DNA of 64,000 nucleotides from an uncultured Prevotellaceae bacterium (GTDB lineage: Bacteria > Bacteroidota > Bacteroidia > Bacteroidales > Bacteroidaceae), in NCBI GenBank assembly GCA_946406435.1, contig CAMJKP010000002.1, forward strand, positions 1 to 64,000, in the 5' to 3' direction. Position numbers and translations under genes: made by a program. Under the pieces are notes generated by a model, which saw only the letters and a list, made by a program, of their open reading frames with translations, made no database searches and had not been told where the DNA came from. The stretch's first letter is position 1, and the number at the start of each line of letters is the position of its first letter. This document shows positions 6,246 to 15,694 of this stretch, piece by piece.

Positions 6246-8867
6246 ATGAAAAGATATCTCTTCGCGCTGCTTATTGCAGTAATCAGTTTTTCTACAGTAT
6301 CGGCTCAGTCGTCCATGTCGGATGATCAGGTAATGCAGTTTGTGATCAAAGAGCATACTGCAGGTACTTCACAGGCTCAGATTGTTACAAAACTCATGCA
6401 GAAGGGCGTGGATATCAATCAGATACGCCGTATTAAGGCAAAGTATGAGCGTCAGAGCAAGAATGGCGGTCTTGGACTTGTGAAGGACGAGACGGTAGGC
6501 AGGACTGAGGATGGTTTGCGTACAAATAATGGCGATACCAAGGAATCTCTTGCTCAGAGGAGTATCATGAAAAAGAATAAGCTGAAGAACAAGAAGAAAA
6601 ATAAGAACGGTCAGCAGCAAAAAGAAGTGAACGATAATAGTTCGCAGAGAGTTGGTGCCGTGAAGACTGCCAGAAAAACTGGTGTTAATGGTACTTACGA
6701 TGAAGAAGATGATGAACTTTATGACGAGATGAACAATGGGGTAGTGGATCTGCTCGGTGAAGAGTTCCTTCCAGAAGACCTTCTGATGGAGGAGGAAGAT
6801 CCTACGCTCTATCGTGGTCGTAAGGTGTTCGGTCGTGATATCTTCAATAAGGAAGACCTGACCTTTGAGCCTGTCATGAATATCGCTACTCCTCAGAGCT
6901 ATGTTGTAGGTCCTGGTGATGAGGTAAAGGTGGATATCTATGGAGCTTCTCAGAAGTCAACAGTATATACCGTAAGTCCGGATGGCGATATCGTTATTGA
7001 AGGATATGGTCCGATAAATATCAGCGGATTGACTGTAAAACAGGCAAATGCACGTATTCGTTCAACTCTTGGTTCACGTTATAGCAGCAGTTCTATCAAG
7101 ATGACTCTTGGTCAGACACGCACTATTACCGTGAATGTGATGGGTGAGGTGCAGAATCCTGGAACCTATTCACTTTCTGCCTTTGCAAGCGTGTTCCATG
7201 CACTCTACATGGCTGGTGGTGTTAGTGGTATTGGTACTCTCCGTAACATCAAGGTGTTCCGTAATGGCAAGGAGATAAGCGTTGTGGATGTATATGACTA
7301 TATCCTCAATGGCAAGCTCTCAGGTAATGTCCGTTTGCAGGATAATGATGTTATCGTTGTAGGTCCATACGAGTGTATCGTGGATATCGCAGGTAAGGTA
7401 AAGCGTCCTATGTACTATGAGATGAAGAAGGACGAGAGCGTTCAGACTTTGTTGAAGTATGCTGGATATTTTGCTGGTGATGCCTATACAAAGTCAGTTC
7501 GTGTCATTCGTAAGAACGGTAGCCGATATGGTGTGTTCAACGTTCAGGAGTTTGATATGAATTCTTTCCATCTTGCTGATGGTGACTCTGTTACTGTTGA
7601 TTCCATCATTCCTCGCTATGAGAATATGGTTGAGGTGAAAGGTGCTGTGTTCCGTCCTGGTATGTACCAGTTGGGTGGCAATATCACTACCGTACGTTCG
7701 CTCATCGAGAGTGCTGACGGACTTATGGAGGATGCGTTTACCAATCGTGGTGTAATCCATAGAATGAAGGAGGACAGGACGCTTAAGGTTATAAGCGTTG
7801 ATGTTCAGGGCATTCTTGACGGAAAAACAGCCGATATTCCTTTGCAGAATGAGGATGTGCTCTTTATTCCTTCAAAGTCAGAGCGTCAGGAAAACCGTAC
7901 TATCACAATCCATGGAGAGGTGCTTTATCCTGGTGTGTATAAATATGCAGATAATGAGACTCTTGAGGACTTCGTGGTTCAGGCTGGAGGCTTGAAGGAG
8001 TCAGCTTCTACTGTAAGGGTTGATATTTCTCGAAGAGTGTCAAACCGTAAGGCTCTTACTCGTGATTCTGTTATTGCCAAGACATATAGCTTTGCTTTGA
8101 AGGACGGCTTTGTCGTTGATGGACAGCCTGGTTTCACTCTCGAACCATACGATGAGGTTTATGTAAGAAAGAGTCCGAGCTATTCAGTTCAGCAGAATGT
8201 AAGTATCGTTGGTGAGGTGAACTTCCCTGGAACATATGCACTTACAAAATCAGAGTCACGCTTGTCTGACCTTGTGAAGGCATCAGGTGGTGCAAATCAG
8301 CTTGCTTATGTCAAGGGTGCACGACTTGAGCGTCGCATTACTCCAGAGGAGCGTACACGTATGGAGCAGGTGTTGAAGATGGCACAGTTCCAATCAGCAA
8401 CAGAGGAAGATACGATTGATATCAGCAAACTTGATATTGGTGATACATATTATGTAGGTATTCAGCTTGACAAGGCTCTTGAAGCTCCGGGTTCTGACTA
8501 TGACCTGACACTTCGTGAGGGTGACCGTATCATCGTTCCTGAATACACCAATACGGTAAAGGTGAGTGGTAACGTGCTTTATCCTAACACCATAGCATAC
8601 AAGAAAGGAAAAGGTGCACGTTATTATGTGAACCAGGCTGGTGGCTGGGGTATTCGTGCCAAGAAGGGCAGTACTTATATCGTTCACATGAATGGTACTG
8701 TCAATCAGATGGGTAAGGGCGAGAAACCGACCCCTGGTTCAGAGGTTATTGTACCAACAAAGGCTAAGTCGGAAGTTAATAAACTCCAGATGTGGCTTGC
8801 TGTCGGTTCATCAACTGCCTCTATTGCGACAATGCTTGTTTCTATTGTTAACTTGACAAGAAGATAA
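6246..8867 (+). CDS. Polysaccharide export protein with multiple SLBB domains
   Basis: This 873-residue envelope protein of the Wza/OPX type begins with a signal peptide (MKRYLFALLIAVISFSTVSA). A Lys-rich then acidic linker follows (about 95-185). The Poly_export domain lies at about 215-295 (SYVVGPGDEVKVDIYG), then about six SLBB-like repeats begin near residues 295, 378, 460, 553, 652 and 773, each with a G-x-V-x-x-P-G/x-x-Y signature. A hydrophobic segment near 848-866 may anchor the C-terminus. It would form the channel through which the polymer leaves. It is first in the locus, 13 bp ahead of the Wzi-like gene. Confidence 0.93.
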   Translation: MKRYLFALLIAVISFSTVSAQSSMSDDQVMQFVIKEHTAGTSQAQIVTKLMQKGVDINQIRRIKAKYERQSKNGGLGLVKDETVGRTEDGLRTNNGDTKESLAQRSIMKKNKLKNKKKNKNGQQQKEVNDNSSQRVGAVKTARKTGVNGTYDEEDDELYDEMNNGVVDLLGEEFLPEDLLMEEEDPTLYRGRKVFGRDIFNKEDLTFEPVMNIATPQSYVVGPGDEVKVDIYGASQKSTVYTVSPDGDIVIEGYGPINISGLTVKQANARIRSTLGSRYSSSSIKMTLGQTRTITVNVMGEVQNPGTYSLSAFASVFHALYMAGGVSGIGTLRNIKVFRNGKEISVVDVYDYILNGKLSGNVRLQDNDVIVVGPYECIVDIAGKVKRPMYYEMKKDESVQTLLKYAGYFAGDAYTKSVRVIRKNGSRYGVFNVQEFDMNSFHLADGDSVTVDSIIPRYENMVEVKGAVFRPGMYQLGGNITTVRSLIESADGLMEDAFTNRGVIHRMKEDRTLKVISVDVQGILDGKTADIPLQNEDVLFIPSKSERQENRTITIHGEVLYPGVYKYADNETLEDFVVQAGGLKESASTVRVDISRRVSNRKALTRDSVIAKTYSFALKDGFVVDGQPGFTLEPYDEVYVRKSPSYSVQQNVSIVGEVNFPGTYALTKSESRLSDLVKASGGANQLAYVKGARLERRITPEERTRMEQVLKMAQFQSATEEDTIDISKLDIGDTYYVGIQLDKALEAPGSDYDLTLREGDRIIVPEYTNTVKVSGNVLYPNTIAYKKGKGARYYVNQAGGWGIRAKKGSTYIVHMNGTVNQMGKGEKPTPGSEVIVPTKAKSEVNKLQMWLAVGSSTASIATMLVSIVNLTRR

Positions 8868-8880
8868 TTAAATACTATAA

Positions 8881-10449
8881 ATGAAGAAACCTGTTTTCGC
8901 TCTGTTGTGCCTGTGTTGTACATCGGCATTGGCTCAGAGCAATTCTGGAGATTCTCTTTCCATAGGATTGGAAATGCAGGGATCATACAGTAATTCACGG
9001 ACTCCCCTTTGGCTAAACGCTAATAAATATGGTCTGAGCAGTCTTACTGCTTCGAATGGCTATGTGCGTGGCATGGCTACATATAATAAGGAATTTCTGG
9101 ATGGAGACCTTAATCTGCAGGTGGGTGCTGACGTTGCACTTCCTGTTGGATATAAGATTGAGGGATATAAATCATATACTCAGAAGTTCATTATTCAGCA
9201 GGCATTCGCTGAGGTGAACTGGAAATATGGTGTTCTCACAATAGGTTCAAAGCAACAGCCTATGGAACTGAAGAACAACGAATTGTCAAGCGGTTCACAG
9301 ACTCTTGGTATAAATTCTACACCTGTTCCTCAGGTACGACTTGGCCTTAATCGTTATTGGGCAATTCCATATACAAAGGATTGGCTTAGTATTAAGTCTC
9401 ACATCGCATTCGGTATAATGACCGATGCACCTTGGGAAACTGTTTGTGCTAAAGGAAGCGTATACAAATACAATCGCTATACCCGCTATCATCAGAAAGC
9501 AGGGTACCTTCGTGTCGGTAATGAGGAGAAATTTCCGTTTTCTTTGACTCTTGGACTTGAGATGGGAACGCAGTTTGGAGGAAGCGCGTATCATTTTGTT
9601 GGAACAGATGAGCAGGGCGCTCAGGTTCAAAATCTGAAACTGTCTCATAGTCTGTCAAGTTATTTCCATGCGTTCACAGGTACTGGATCTGATGCTGGTG
9701 AGGATAGATTCTCTAATGCAGAGGGAAATAATCTTGGAAGCTGGGTTGCCCGACTCAACTGGAACGACGAGAATATAGAGGTAGGTGCATATTTCGACCA
9801 TTTCTTTGAGGATCATTCCAGTATGTTCTTCTTGGACTATGACGGCTATGGAAGTGGTGCGAATCGTGATGTGAAAGAGGATAACCGCTATTTCCGTTAC
9901 GACCTGAAGGATGCACTCGTTGGTATCGACGTGAAGCTGAAGAAATTCCGCTATGTGAATCAGGCTGTCGTTGAATTCATCAATACGCGCTATCAGAGTG
10001 GTCCTATTTACCATGACCATACAGCATCGGTACCGACTCATATATGTGGTAGAGATAGCTATTATAACCATGCCACCCTTCCTGGATGGCAGCATTGGGG
10101 ACAGGTTATCGGAAATCCATTGTTCACGTCTCCTATCTATAACGGAGATGGATATATCGGTGTTAGGAACAACCGTTTCAAAGCATGGCACTTTGCATTG
10201 GCTGGAGATCTGGCTGATGGCCTGCACTATCGTGCGAAACTTACTTGGGAAAAGGGCTGGGGAACTTACGATAAACCGTTCTATCAGCCAAAGACAACGA
10301 CCTCCATGCTGGTGGAAGCTACATATTCATTTCCTAAGCTGAGTGTTATGAATGGTTTCTCTGTCACTTTAGCGTATGGATCAGATTCCGGTGACTTACT
10401 TGGAGATAACTCTGGTATGCAGGCAACTGTAAGATATCAAATAAAATAG
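8881..10449 (+). CDS. Capsule assembly Wzi family outer-membrane protein
   Basis: This 522-residue protein has a signal peptide ending near ALAQS and a series of alternating beta strands typical of an outer-membrane barrel. The motif TPLWLNANKYGLSSL opens the mature protein, as in Bacteroidetes Wzi-family proteins. It ends in ATVRYQIK, with an aromatic penultimate strand. Wzi homologues attach or organise surface polysaccharide. Placement directly after the export protein supports that role. The length is normal for the Bacteroidetes version. Confidence 0.9.
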   Translation: MKKPVFALLCLCCTSALAQSNSGDSLSIGLEMQGSYSNSRTPLWLNANKYGLSSLTASNGYVRGMATYNKEFLDGDLNLQVGADVALPVGYKIEGYKSYTQKFIIQQAFAEVNWKYGVLTIGSKQQPMELKNNELSSGSQTLGINSTPVPQVRLGLNRYWAIPYTKDWLSIKSHIAFGIMTDAPWETVCAKGSVYKYNRYTRYHQKAGYLRVGNEEKFPFSLTLGLEMGTQFGGSAYHFVGTDEQGAQVQNLKLSHSLSSYFHAFTGTGSDAGEDRFSNAEGNNLGSWVARLNWNDENIEVGAYFDHFFEDHSSMFFLDYDGYGSGANRDVKEDNRYFRYDLKDALVGIDVKLKKFRYVNQAVVEFINTRYQSGPIYHDHTASVPTHICGRDSYYNHATLPGWQHWGQVIGNPLFTSPIYNGDGYIGVRNNRFKAWHFALAGDLADGLHYRAKLTWEKGWGTYDKPFYQPKTTTSMLVEATYSFPKLSVMNGFSVTLAYGSDSGDLLGDNSGMQATVRYQIK

Positions 10450-10455
10450 TAAACG

Positions 10456-10896
10456 ATGAAACACTTGTTATATATATTCCTCTTCTTCGTCGTTTTGTTG
10501 TCTTCATGTGAGACAACATCGTCGGAAAATGGTGAACTTGATAATATGTGGTATTTGACCACGGTTGATTCCTTGTCAAATGGAAAGACTGTGGATTATC
10601 GTACTAAACGCATTTTCTGGTCTTTTCAAGGCACGCTCATGCAGACAAACTGTGTTGACAGTATGAATCAGTTCTATATGTATCGGTTCGAGAAGAAAGA
10701 CGGACAGCTTATCGTAAAGTCACCATTCAAGTATGACCGTGTAACGGATGACTGTATGATTACAGAAGAGACACTTGACATTATAAGGATGTATGGTGTC
10801 AATTCTCTTACAGATACATTCAAGATAGAGAATATCGGTAATAGCCGTATGGTTCTTAAAGATAGCAGGCTTCGACTGCATTTTGAGAAATATTAG
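10456..10896 (+). CDS. Small lipoprotein of the exopolysaccharide locus
   Basis: This 146-residue protein has a short signal peptide and lipobox (VVLLSSC). The mature part starts with a Ser/Glu-rich linker, then a compact beta-rich domain resembling the lipocalin-like fold of many Bacteroidetes lipoproteins (MWYLTTVDSL...LRLHFEKY). It lies six bases after the Wzi-like gene and is probably cotranscribed, so a role in surface polymer handling is possible but not shown. Confidence 0.82.
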   Translation: MKHLLYIFLFFVVLLSSCETTSSENGELDNMWYLTTVDSLSNGKTVDYRTKRIFWSFQGTLMQTNCVDSMNQFYMYRFEKKDGQLIVKSPFKYDRVTDDCMITEETLDIIRMYGVNSLTDTFKIENIGNSRMVLKDSRLRLHFEKY

Positions 10897-10900
10897 TTTG

Positions 10901-11019
10901 GGAGGTTAGAAAGTTAGAGGTTAGAAGGTCAGCATCGCTAATGGGCATTGTTCACAAGCTCACCAAGCTAAAGCAAGTCCGACCTGAGAACCTTAAAACC
11001 TAAGAACCTTAGAACCTTT
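10901..11019. repeat. Inverted repeat of AGGTTAGAA words
   Basis: The left arm (10902-10930) repeats the word GAGGTTAGA, and the right arm (10981-11019) repeats its complement-like AACCTTAGA. The arms pair imperfectly around a 50-bp loop. It lies between the lipoprotein and the flippase and could act as an internal hairpin or terminator. The same design with related words appears at 62876-62970. Confidence 0.65.
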
Positions 11020-11025
11020 AAATAT

Positions 11026-12381
11026 ATGTTTTCTTTCAATACCATAAAGAAGAGTTTCAAGACTGATGACAGGCGTTCTGCTAATGTCGTCAGAAATTCT
11101 TTTATATCTGGTATCCTGAAGATTGCAACATTGGCATGCTCCCTGTTGATGGTTCCTGTAACGATAGACTATCTTAATCAGGAGAACTATGGTATATGGA
11201 TGGCTATGACGTCCATTCTCTATTGGTTCGTATTCCTTGACGTGGGGTTGGGTAATGGACTGCGCAATTATCTTGCAGAAGCTATTTCGCGCAATGACAT
11301 GCTTAGTGCCCGTTCGTATATAAGTACGGCATTCATCATGCTGTCAGGTATTTCTGTAGTCTTGGCATTTGTCTTCATTCCTTTGGTATATGTGTTTGAC
11401 CTAAACGAGGTCTTCCATACCACCTCGATTCCAGGGGCAGAGCTTGCAAAGGTATTGGTCATAGCCGTAGCATTCTCTCTTATCCAGTTTGTTGCAAAGA
11501 ATGTTGGTATGATATATATAGCCATGCAGAGATATGCAATAAGTGATTTTATCACGTTTCTTGGTTCTGTGTCCTCTTTGGCTGTTGTATTTCTGATGAC
11601 CAAGACAATGTCTCCAGACCTTGCAAAGGTAGTTGCTGCTTTTTGTGGAATGCCTGTGCTGATGTTTTTATTGGCATCTATACATCTTTTCATCAGATAC
11701 CCGCATCTGCGTCCTTCGTTCAACTGCATCAATTTCCCTGTAGCAAAGAAAATAGTAGGCAAGGGACTGGGCTTCTTCGTTATACAGATTACGAGCTGTC
11801 TCGTGATTTTTGGTTCTGCCAATATATTTATATCCCATTATTGCGGTCCGGAGCAGGTCACAGTTTATAATGTCTCGTTCAAACTGTTCAATGTACTGAT
11901 CATTATTTACACTATTCTCATTTCTCCGTTATGGAATGCATATACTGATGCAGCAGTCAAGGGAGACTATGAATGGATAGGCCGTTCGTTCAGACGTTCA
12001 CTTATGCTATGGGGAGGAAGCGTAGTTGCAGGCTTGATAATGTTGGCTTTGAGTGGTATATTCTTTAAGTTATGGATAGGCGATAGCGTTGATATCCCTC
12101 TGTCTGTTTCTGTCTGTGTATGTATCTATGTGTGTATGTTCAACTTCAACAACTGCGTGACATACCTCATCAATGGTCTTAATAAGATACGTGTACAGAT
12201 TATAACCTCTGTTATTGCCACCTTGCTATATCTTATATGTATATATGTCATAAGAGACAGATATGGTATCATTGGTATATCCCTGGCTATGACCGCAGCG
12301 TACTTTGTCATGGCTGTAGTACATCTGTATCAGTGCCGACTGCTTGTCAGTCAGAGGGCGAAGGGTATTTGGAACAGATAA
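11026..12381 (+). CDS. Wzx-type oligosaccharide flippase
   Basis: This 451-residue polytopic protein has about 12-14 hydrophobic helices and the N-terminal pattern of the polysaccharide-synthesis/MOP flippase family (RNSFISGILKIATLACSLLMVPVTIDYL then YGIWMAM). It would flip the lipid-linked repeat unit across the inner membrane for polymerisation. Neighbouring Wzz, EpsG-like polymerase and glycosyltransferases complete a Wzx/Wzy pathway. The start at ATG 11026 follows the hairpin repeat. Confidence 0.92.
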   Translation: MFSFNTIKKSFKTDDRRSANVVRNSFISGILKIATLACSLLMVPVTIDYLNQENYGIWMAMTSILYWFVFLDVGLGNGLRNYLAEAISRNDMLSARSYISTAFIMLSGISVVLAFVFIPLVYVFDLNEVFHTTSIPGAELAKVLVIAVAFSLIQFVAKNVGMIYIAMQRYAISDFITFLGSVSSLAVVFLMTKTMSPDLAKVVAAFCGMPVLMFLLASIHLFIRYPHLRPSFNCINFPVAKKIVGKGLGFFVIQITSCLVIFGSANIFISHYCGPEQVTVYNVSFKLFNVLIIIYTILISPLWNAYTDAAVKGDYEWIGRSFRRSLMLWGGSVVAGLIMLALSGIFFKLWIGDSVDIPLSVSVCVCIYVCMFNFNNCVTYLINGLNKIRVQIITSVIATLLYLICIYVIRDRYGIIGISLAMTAAYFVMAVVHLYQCRLLVSQRAKGIWNR

Positions 12382-12412
12382 CCAGTCTGAAATTTATAAA
12401 GAATAATTGATA

Positions 12413-13681
12413 ATGAACAAGATAAGTGTCATCACAGTTGTTTATAACAACGTAGCAGCTATCCGTCAGACTATGGAAAGCTTCTTTGCTCAGACATGGG
12501 CAGAGAAGGAGTACATTGTAATCGACGGGGGCAGTTCTGATGGTACTGTCGATGTCATTAAGGAATACTCCGACCGTTTGGCCTATTGGTGCTCAGAACC
12601 TGACGATGGATTGTATCACGCAATGAACAAGGGTATCTCCCATTGTACAGGCGATTGGATTATCGTACTGAATAGTGGTGACTTATTCGCTTTTTGCGAT
12701 TCCCTTGAAAAAGCAATACTCAACACTCCAAATATCGATTCTGTAGATGTTATCTATGGAGACAGCATTGAGCGTGCTAAGGATACGGGAGATGTGTATT
12801 GTCCGTCTTCAGATGACCTGTCGGTAATGGACTATGAACCCATCTTTAGACATGGTTCCTCTTTATACCGGGCATCAGTTATGAAGAACCACTTGTATCA
12901 GACTGACAAGAAAGACATATACGGCTTTGCGCTTGACTGGCTTCTCATTCATGACTTATACAAGGAGGGCTATAGGTTTCAGCGAACAGATGCTATAATA
13001 GAACTGTTTCAGACCGAGGGCATTTCTAACGACCCTGTACTGAGTAGGAGGTACAATAAAATGATATGTCGTGGAAAGGACTTATCGGTGACTGATAGGC
13101 TGGGGCTAATGAAGGGAAAACTCATTGCTGGTTTCAAAAGGTCTGGGGTATATCGTTGGCTTGCAGCCTTCATGCTTGAGTATGTAGTAAACGATGTCAT
13201 GCCTCATATCCCGTTTGGGACAGTCAGGAAAACATTTCTGAAGAAGTTTGGACTTTCAATAGGAAGTGGTTCTTTCATAATGAAGGATGTTTATTTTCTC
13301 TCATTGCCTAAAATCAGTATAGGTAAGCACTCACACATCAACAAGGGATGTTTGCTTGATGGAAGAGGTAGTATTGCCATTGGTAATAGTGTGTCTGTAT
13401 CGTTTGGCGTAAAACTGCTGTCTGGAGGGCATGACCTGCAGTCGGAGACGTTCAGAGGTCGTTTCCTGCCCATACGAATAGATGACTACGTATGGATTGG
13501 TGCTAATGCTACTGTGCTTCAGAATGTGCATATAGGACAGGGAGCTGTGATATGTGCGGGGGCGGTTGTTACCAAAGATGTCGAGCCATATTCCATTGTA
13601 GGAGGTGTTCCTGCAAAGAAAATAGGTGAACGAAGTCATAATATAAAATATCAGTGTGATGGTTTTATGCCATTTACATAA
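12413..13681 (+). CDS. Fusion of GT2 glycosyltransferase and hexapeptide acyltransferase
   Basis: This is a 422-residue two-domain protein. Residues 1-220 are a GT2 (WcaE-like) domain with VITVVYNN, the nucleotide-binding IDGGSSDGT, EPDDGLYHAMNKGI and NSGD. Residues 285-412 form a left-handed beta-helix with isoleucine hexad repeats (ISIGKHSHINKG, VWIGANATVLQNVHIG, AGAVVTKDVEPYSIVGGVPAK), as in sugar O-acetyltransferases. One chain could add a sugar and acetylate it or its acceptor. ATG 12413 is preferred over TTG 12407. It has its normal place after the flippase. Confidence 0.92.
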   Translation: MNKISVITVVYNNVAAIRQTMESFFAQTWAEKEYIVIDGGSSDGTVDVIKEYSDRLAYWCSEPDDGLYHAMNKGISHCTGDWIIVLNSGDLFAFCDSLEKAILNTPNIDSVDVIYGDSIERAKDTGDVYCPSSDDLSVMDYEPIFRHGSSLYRASVMKNHLYQTDKKDIYGFALDWLLIHDLYKEGYRFQRTDAIIELFQTEGISNDPVLSRRYNKMICRGKDLSVTDRLGLMKGKLIAGFKRSGVYRWLAAFMLEYVVNDVMPHIPFGTVRKTFLKKFGLSIGSGSFIMKDVYFLSLPKISIGKHSHINKGCLLDGRGSIAIGNSVSVSFGVKLLSGGHDLQSETFRGRFLPIRIDDYVWIGANATVLQNVHIGQGAVICAGAVVTKDVEPYSIVGGVPAKKIGERSHNIKYQCDGFMPFT

Positions 13682-13717
13682 ATGGTACATGGTATATAGA
13701 AAATTGTACATATAATT

Positions 13718-14767
13718 ATGGAAAATATAAAGACAAGGGAAATTGATGTAGTTGCAGTCTTCAAGGTGCTGTTAAAACAATGGCGCTATCTCGCTCGCTT
13801 TGCTGCAGTAGGTGCAGTAGTAGGAGTTATAGTGGCTTTGTGTACCCCGAAGAGTTTTACAGCAAGTGTGACTTTGGCACCAGAAATGAATTCTGGAGGC
13901 ATAGGATTGAGTGGTAATCTTGCTGATATGGCTTCCAGTTTTGGTATCGATATTGGTGGAAAATCATCTGTGGATGCTATCTATCCGGAATTGTATCCGG
14001 ATATCTTTGCAACGACAGATTTTCTGCTCTCCTTGTATGATGTTCCTGTGAGACTGAAGGAGGATGATACCGTCAGGAAGTATATTGACCATTTCAAGAA
14101 AGATCTGAAGATTCCGTTCTGGAACTATCCCAAGATATGGATTGCACAAATGCTAACTCCAAAGGAGGGGAATAATGGAAAGAATGGGGCTCGTGATCCG
14201 TTCAGACTTTCGAAGGAGGATGACCAGATTATTGAGGGTATGCGCAATTCTATTATCTGTACTGTTGATAAGAAGACGAGCGTTATCAATATCAATGTCA
14301 TAGACCAGGATCCGTTGGTTGCTGCTATCATGGCCGACACCCTTCAACGCAGATTGCAGTTGTATATCACAGAGTATCGAACAAAGAAGGCACGTAATGA
14401 CTATGATTTCTATAAGAAACTCTCGCAGCAGCTGAGACTTGACTACGAACGTTCACGCGAGATATATACTTCTTATGCTGATGCCAATCAAGGAGTTCAG
14501 CTACAGTCTTTACAGGTGAAGATTGAGGAACTGGAGAATAACATGCAGCTCAAGTACGACAACTACAAGAACAGTCTCGAACTGATGCGACAGGCACATG
14601 CCAAAATACAGGAGCGTACTCCTGCCTTTGTAATACTGGAACGTCCGCTTATGCCTCATAAGGCAAGTAGTGCCCCTCGTGCCCTTATCGTGCTGCTGTG
14701 GATTTTCCTCTTTGTTGTTGTCGGGGCAGCAAAGGTGATGTATAAAGAAAAAAAAGGAATAAATTAG
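13718..14767 (+). CDS. Wzz-family chain-length determinant (no kinase domain)
   Basis: This 349-residue protein has a membrane helix near each end (about 28-48 and 322-342) and a helical, coiled-coil-prone periplasmic part between (about 210-300), the arrangement of Wzz polysaccharide co-polymerases. It would set the length of polymer made by the polymerase. It stops after the second helix, so the tyrosine autokinase fused to many Wzc proteins is absent. No separate kinase or Wzb phosphatase is visible in the locus. It lies four bases ahead of the DUF4886 gene. Confidence 0.9.
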   Translation: MENIKTREIDVVAVFKVLLKQWRYLARFAAVGAVVGVIVALCTPKSFTASVTLAPEMNSGGIGLSGNLADMASSFGIDIGGKSSVDAIYPELYPDIFATTDFLLSLYDVPVRLKEDDTVRKYIDHFKKDLKIPFWNYPKIWIAQMLTPKEGNNGKNGARDPFRLSKEDDQIIEGMRNSIICTVDKKTSVININVIDQDPLVAAIMADTLQRRLQLYITEYRTKKARNDYDFYKKLSQQLRLDYERSREIYTSYADANQGVQLQSLQVKIEELENNMQLKYDNYKNSLELMRQAHAKIQERTPAFVILERPLMPHKASSAPRALIVLLWIFLFVVVGAAKVMYKEKKGIN

Positions 14768-14770
14768 AAA

Positions 14771-15694
14771 GTGAAAATAGTAAAGTTTCTATTTCTTTTT
14801 TGCCTTTCCGTACTGTTGTCATGCTCACAGGAGGATCCTATGGATTTCCATGGCAGACACTTCGACTATTCAACCCTCGAAGATGGTATTCCTGATTCTG
14901 TTCGGTATCATGTCAATCCGGAATTTCCTGTCAGGGTTGACTCTCTACGAGTACTTGCCATTGGCAACAGCTTTACGAATGATGCCATGCAGTATATGAA
15001 TGATATGGTGGAAGCTTCGGGTATAGACAACGATAGGATATGCGTTTATTCGCTTACTGAAGGTTCTTCTGATTTCGATACGTGGGTGGGCAAAGACTAT
15101 GTCTATACAGATTTTCAGTTGATGAAAGAAGCTGGTAAGGCAGAAATGAAGGACAGAGGTTCATTAGAGCAACTGCTCGGACAGAATTGGGATGTTATCG
15201 TCATACAGCAGTCGAGCACTCTGTCATACGACTGGAAATCATTTGCCAGTCTCAAGACTTTGCAAGAGAAATTGTTGGGTAACTGTACTAATCCGCTTGT
15301 GTGTCTTGCGTTTCAGTTGGTATGGAGTCATGACAAAATAGAGATGCCATACGTTCTCGAAGGAAATATCGCATGTTGCAAGAAGATGATGATGCGCTAT
15401 GGCATTGACCTTATCATTCCTACTGGTATCGCCATTCAGAATGCAAGGAACACAAGGCTCAATGATGACAAGTATCTCACACGCGATTATTGGCATCTGA
15501 ACAAAGGTATTGCACGCTATATAGCCACGGCAACATGGTTTGAGACCATCATTAAGCCAGTTTTCAATGTTTCTATGACAGATATTGCTTGTGTGCCTAA
15601 TGGAGACTATACATCAGACGACATCGCACTTGCCCGTCAGTGTGTTACATCTGCTGTTGCGCATCCGCTAGAGTTTAACTTTTATGAGGAATGA
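14771..15694 (+). CDS. DUF4886 SGNH-like lipoprotein
   Basis: This 307-residue protein starts at GTG 14771, three bases after the Wzz stop. The signal peptide ends in lipobox VLLSC. The mature domain opens with LRVLAIGNSFTNDA, the block I motif of DUF4886 proteins related to SGNH hydrolases. WDVIVIQQSS and YWHLNKGIARYIAT resemble later blocks, the last containing the catalytic-like histidine. A role as surface polysaccharide deacetylase or esterase is plausible from context. The gene overlaps the next by 11 bp. Confidence 0.88.
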   Translation: MKIVKFLFLFCLSVLLSCSQEDPMDFHGRHFDYSTLEDGIPDSVRYHVNPEFPVRVDSLRVLAIGNSFTNDAMQYMNDMVEASGIDNDRICVYSLTEGSSDFDTWVGKDYVYTDFQLMKEAGKAEMKDRGSLEQLLGQNWDVIVIQQSSTLSYDWKSFASLKTLQEKLLGNCTNPLVCLAFQLVWSHDKIEMPYVLEGNIACCKKMMMRYGIDLIIPTGIAIQNARNTRLNDDKYLTRDYWHLNKGIARYIATATWFETIIKPVFNVSMTDIACVPNGDYTSDDIALARQCVTSAVAHPLEFNFYEE

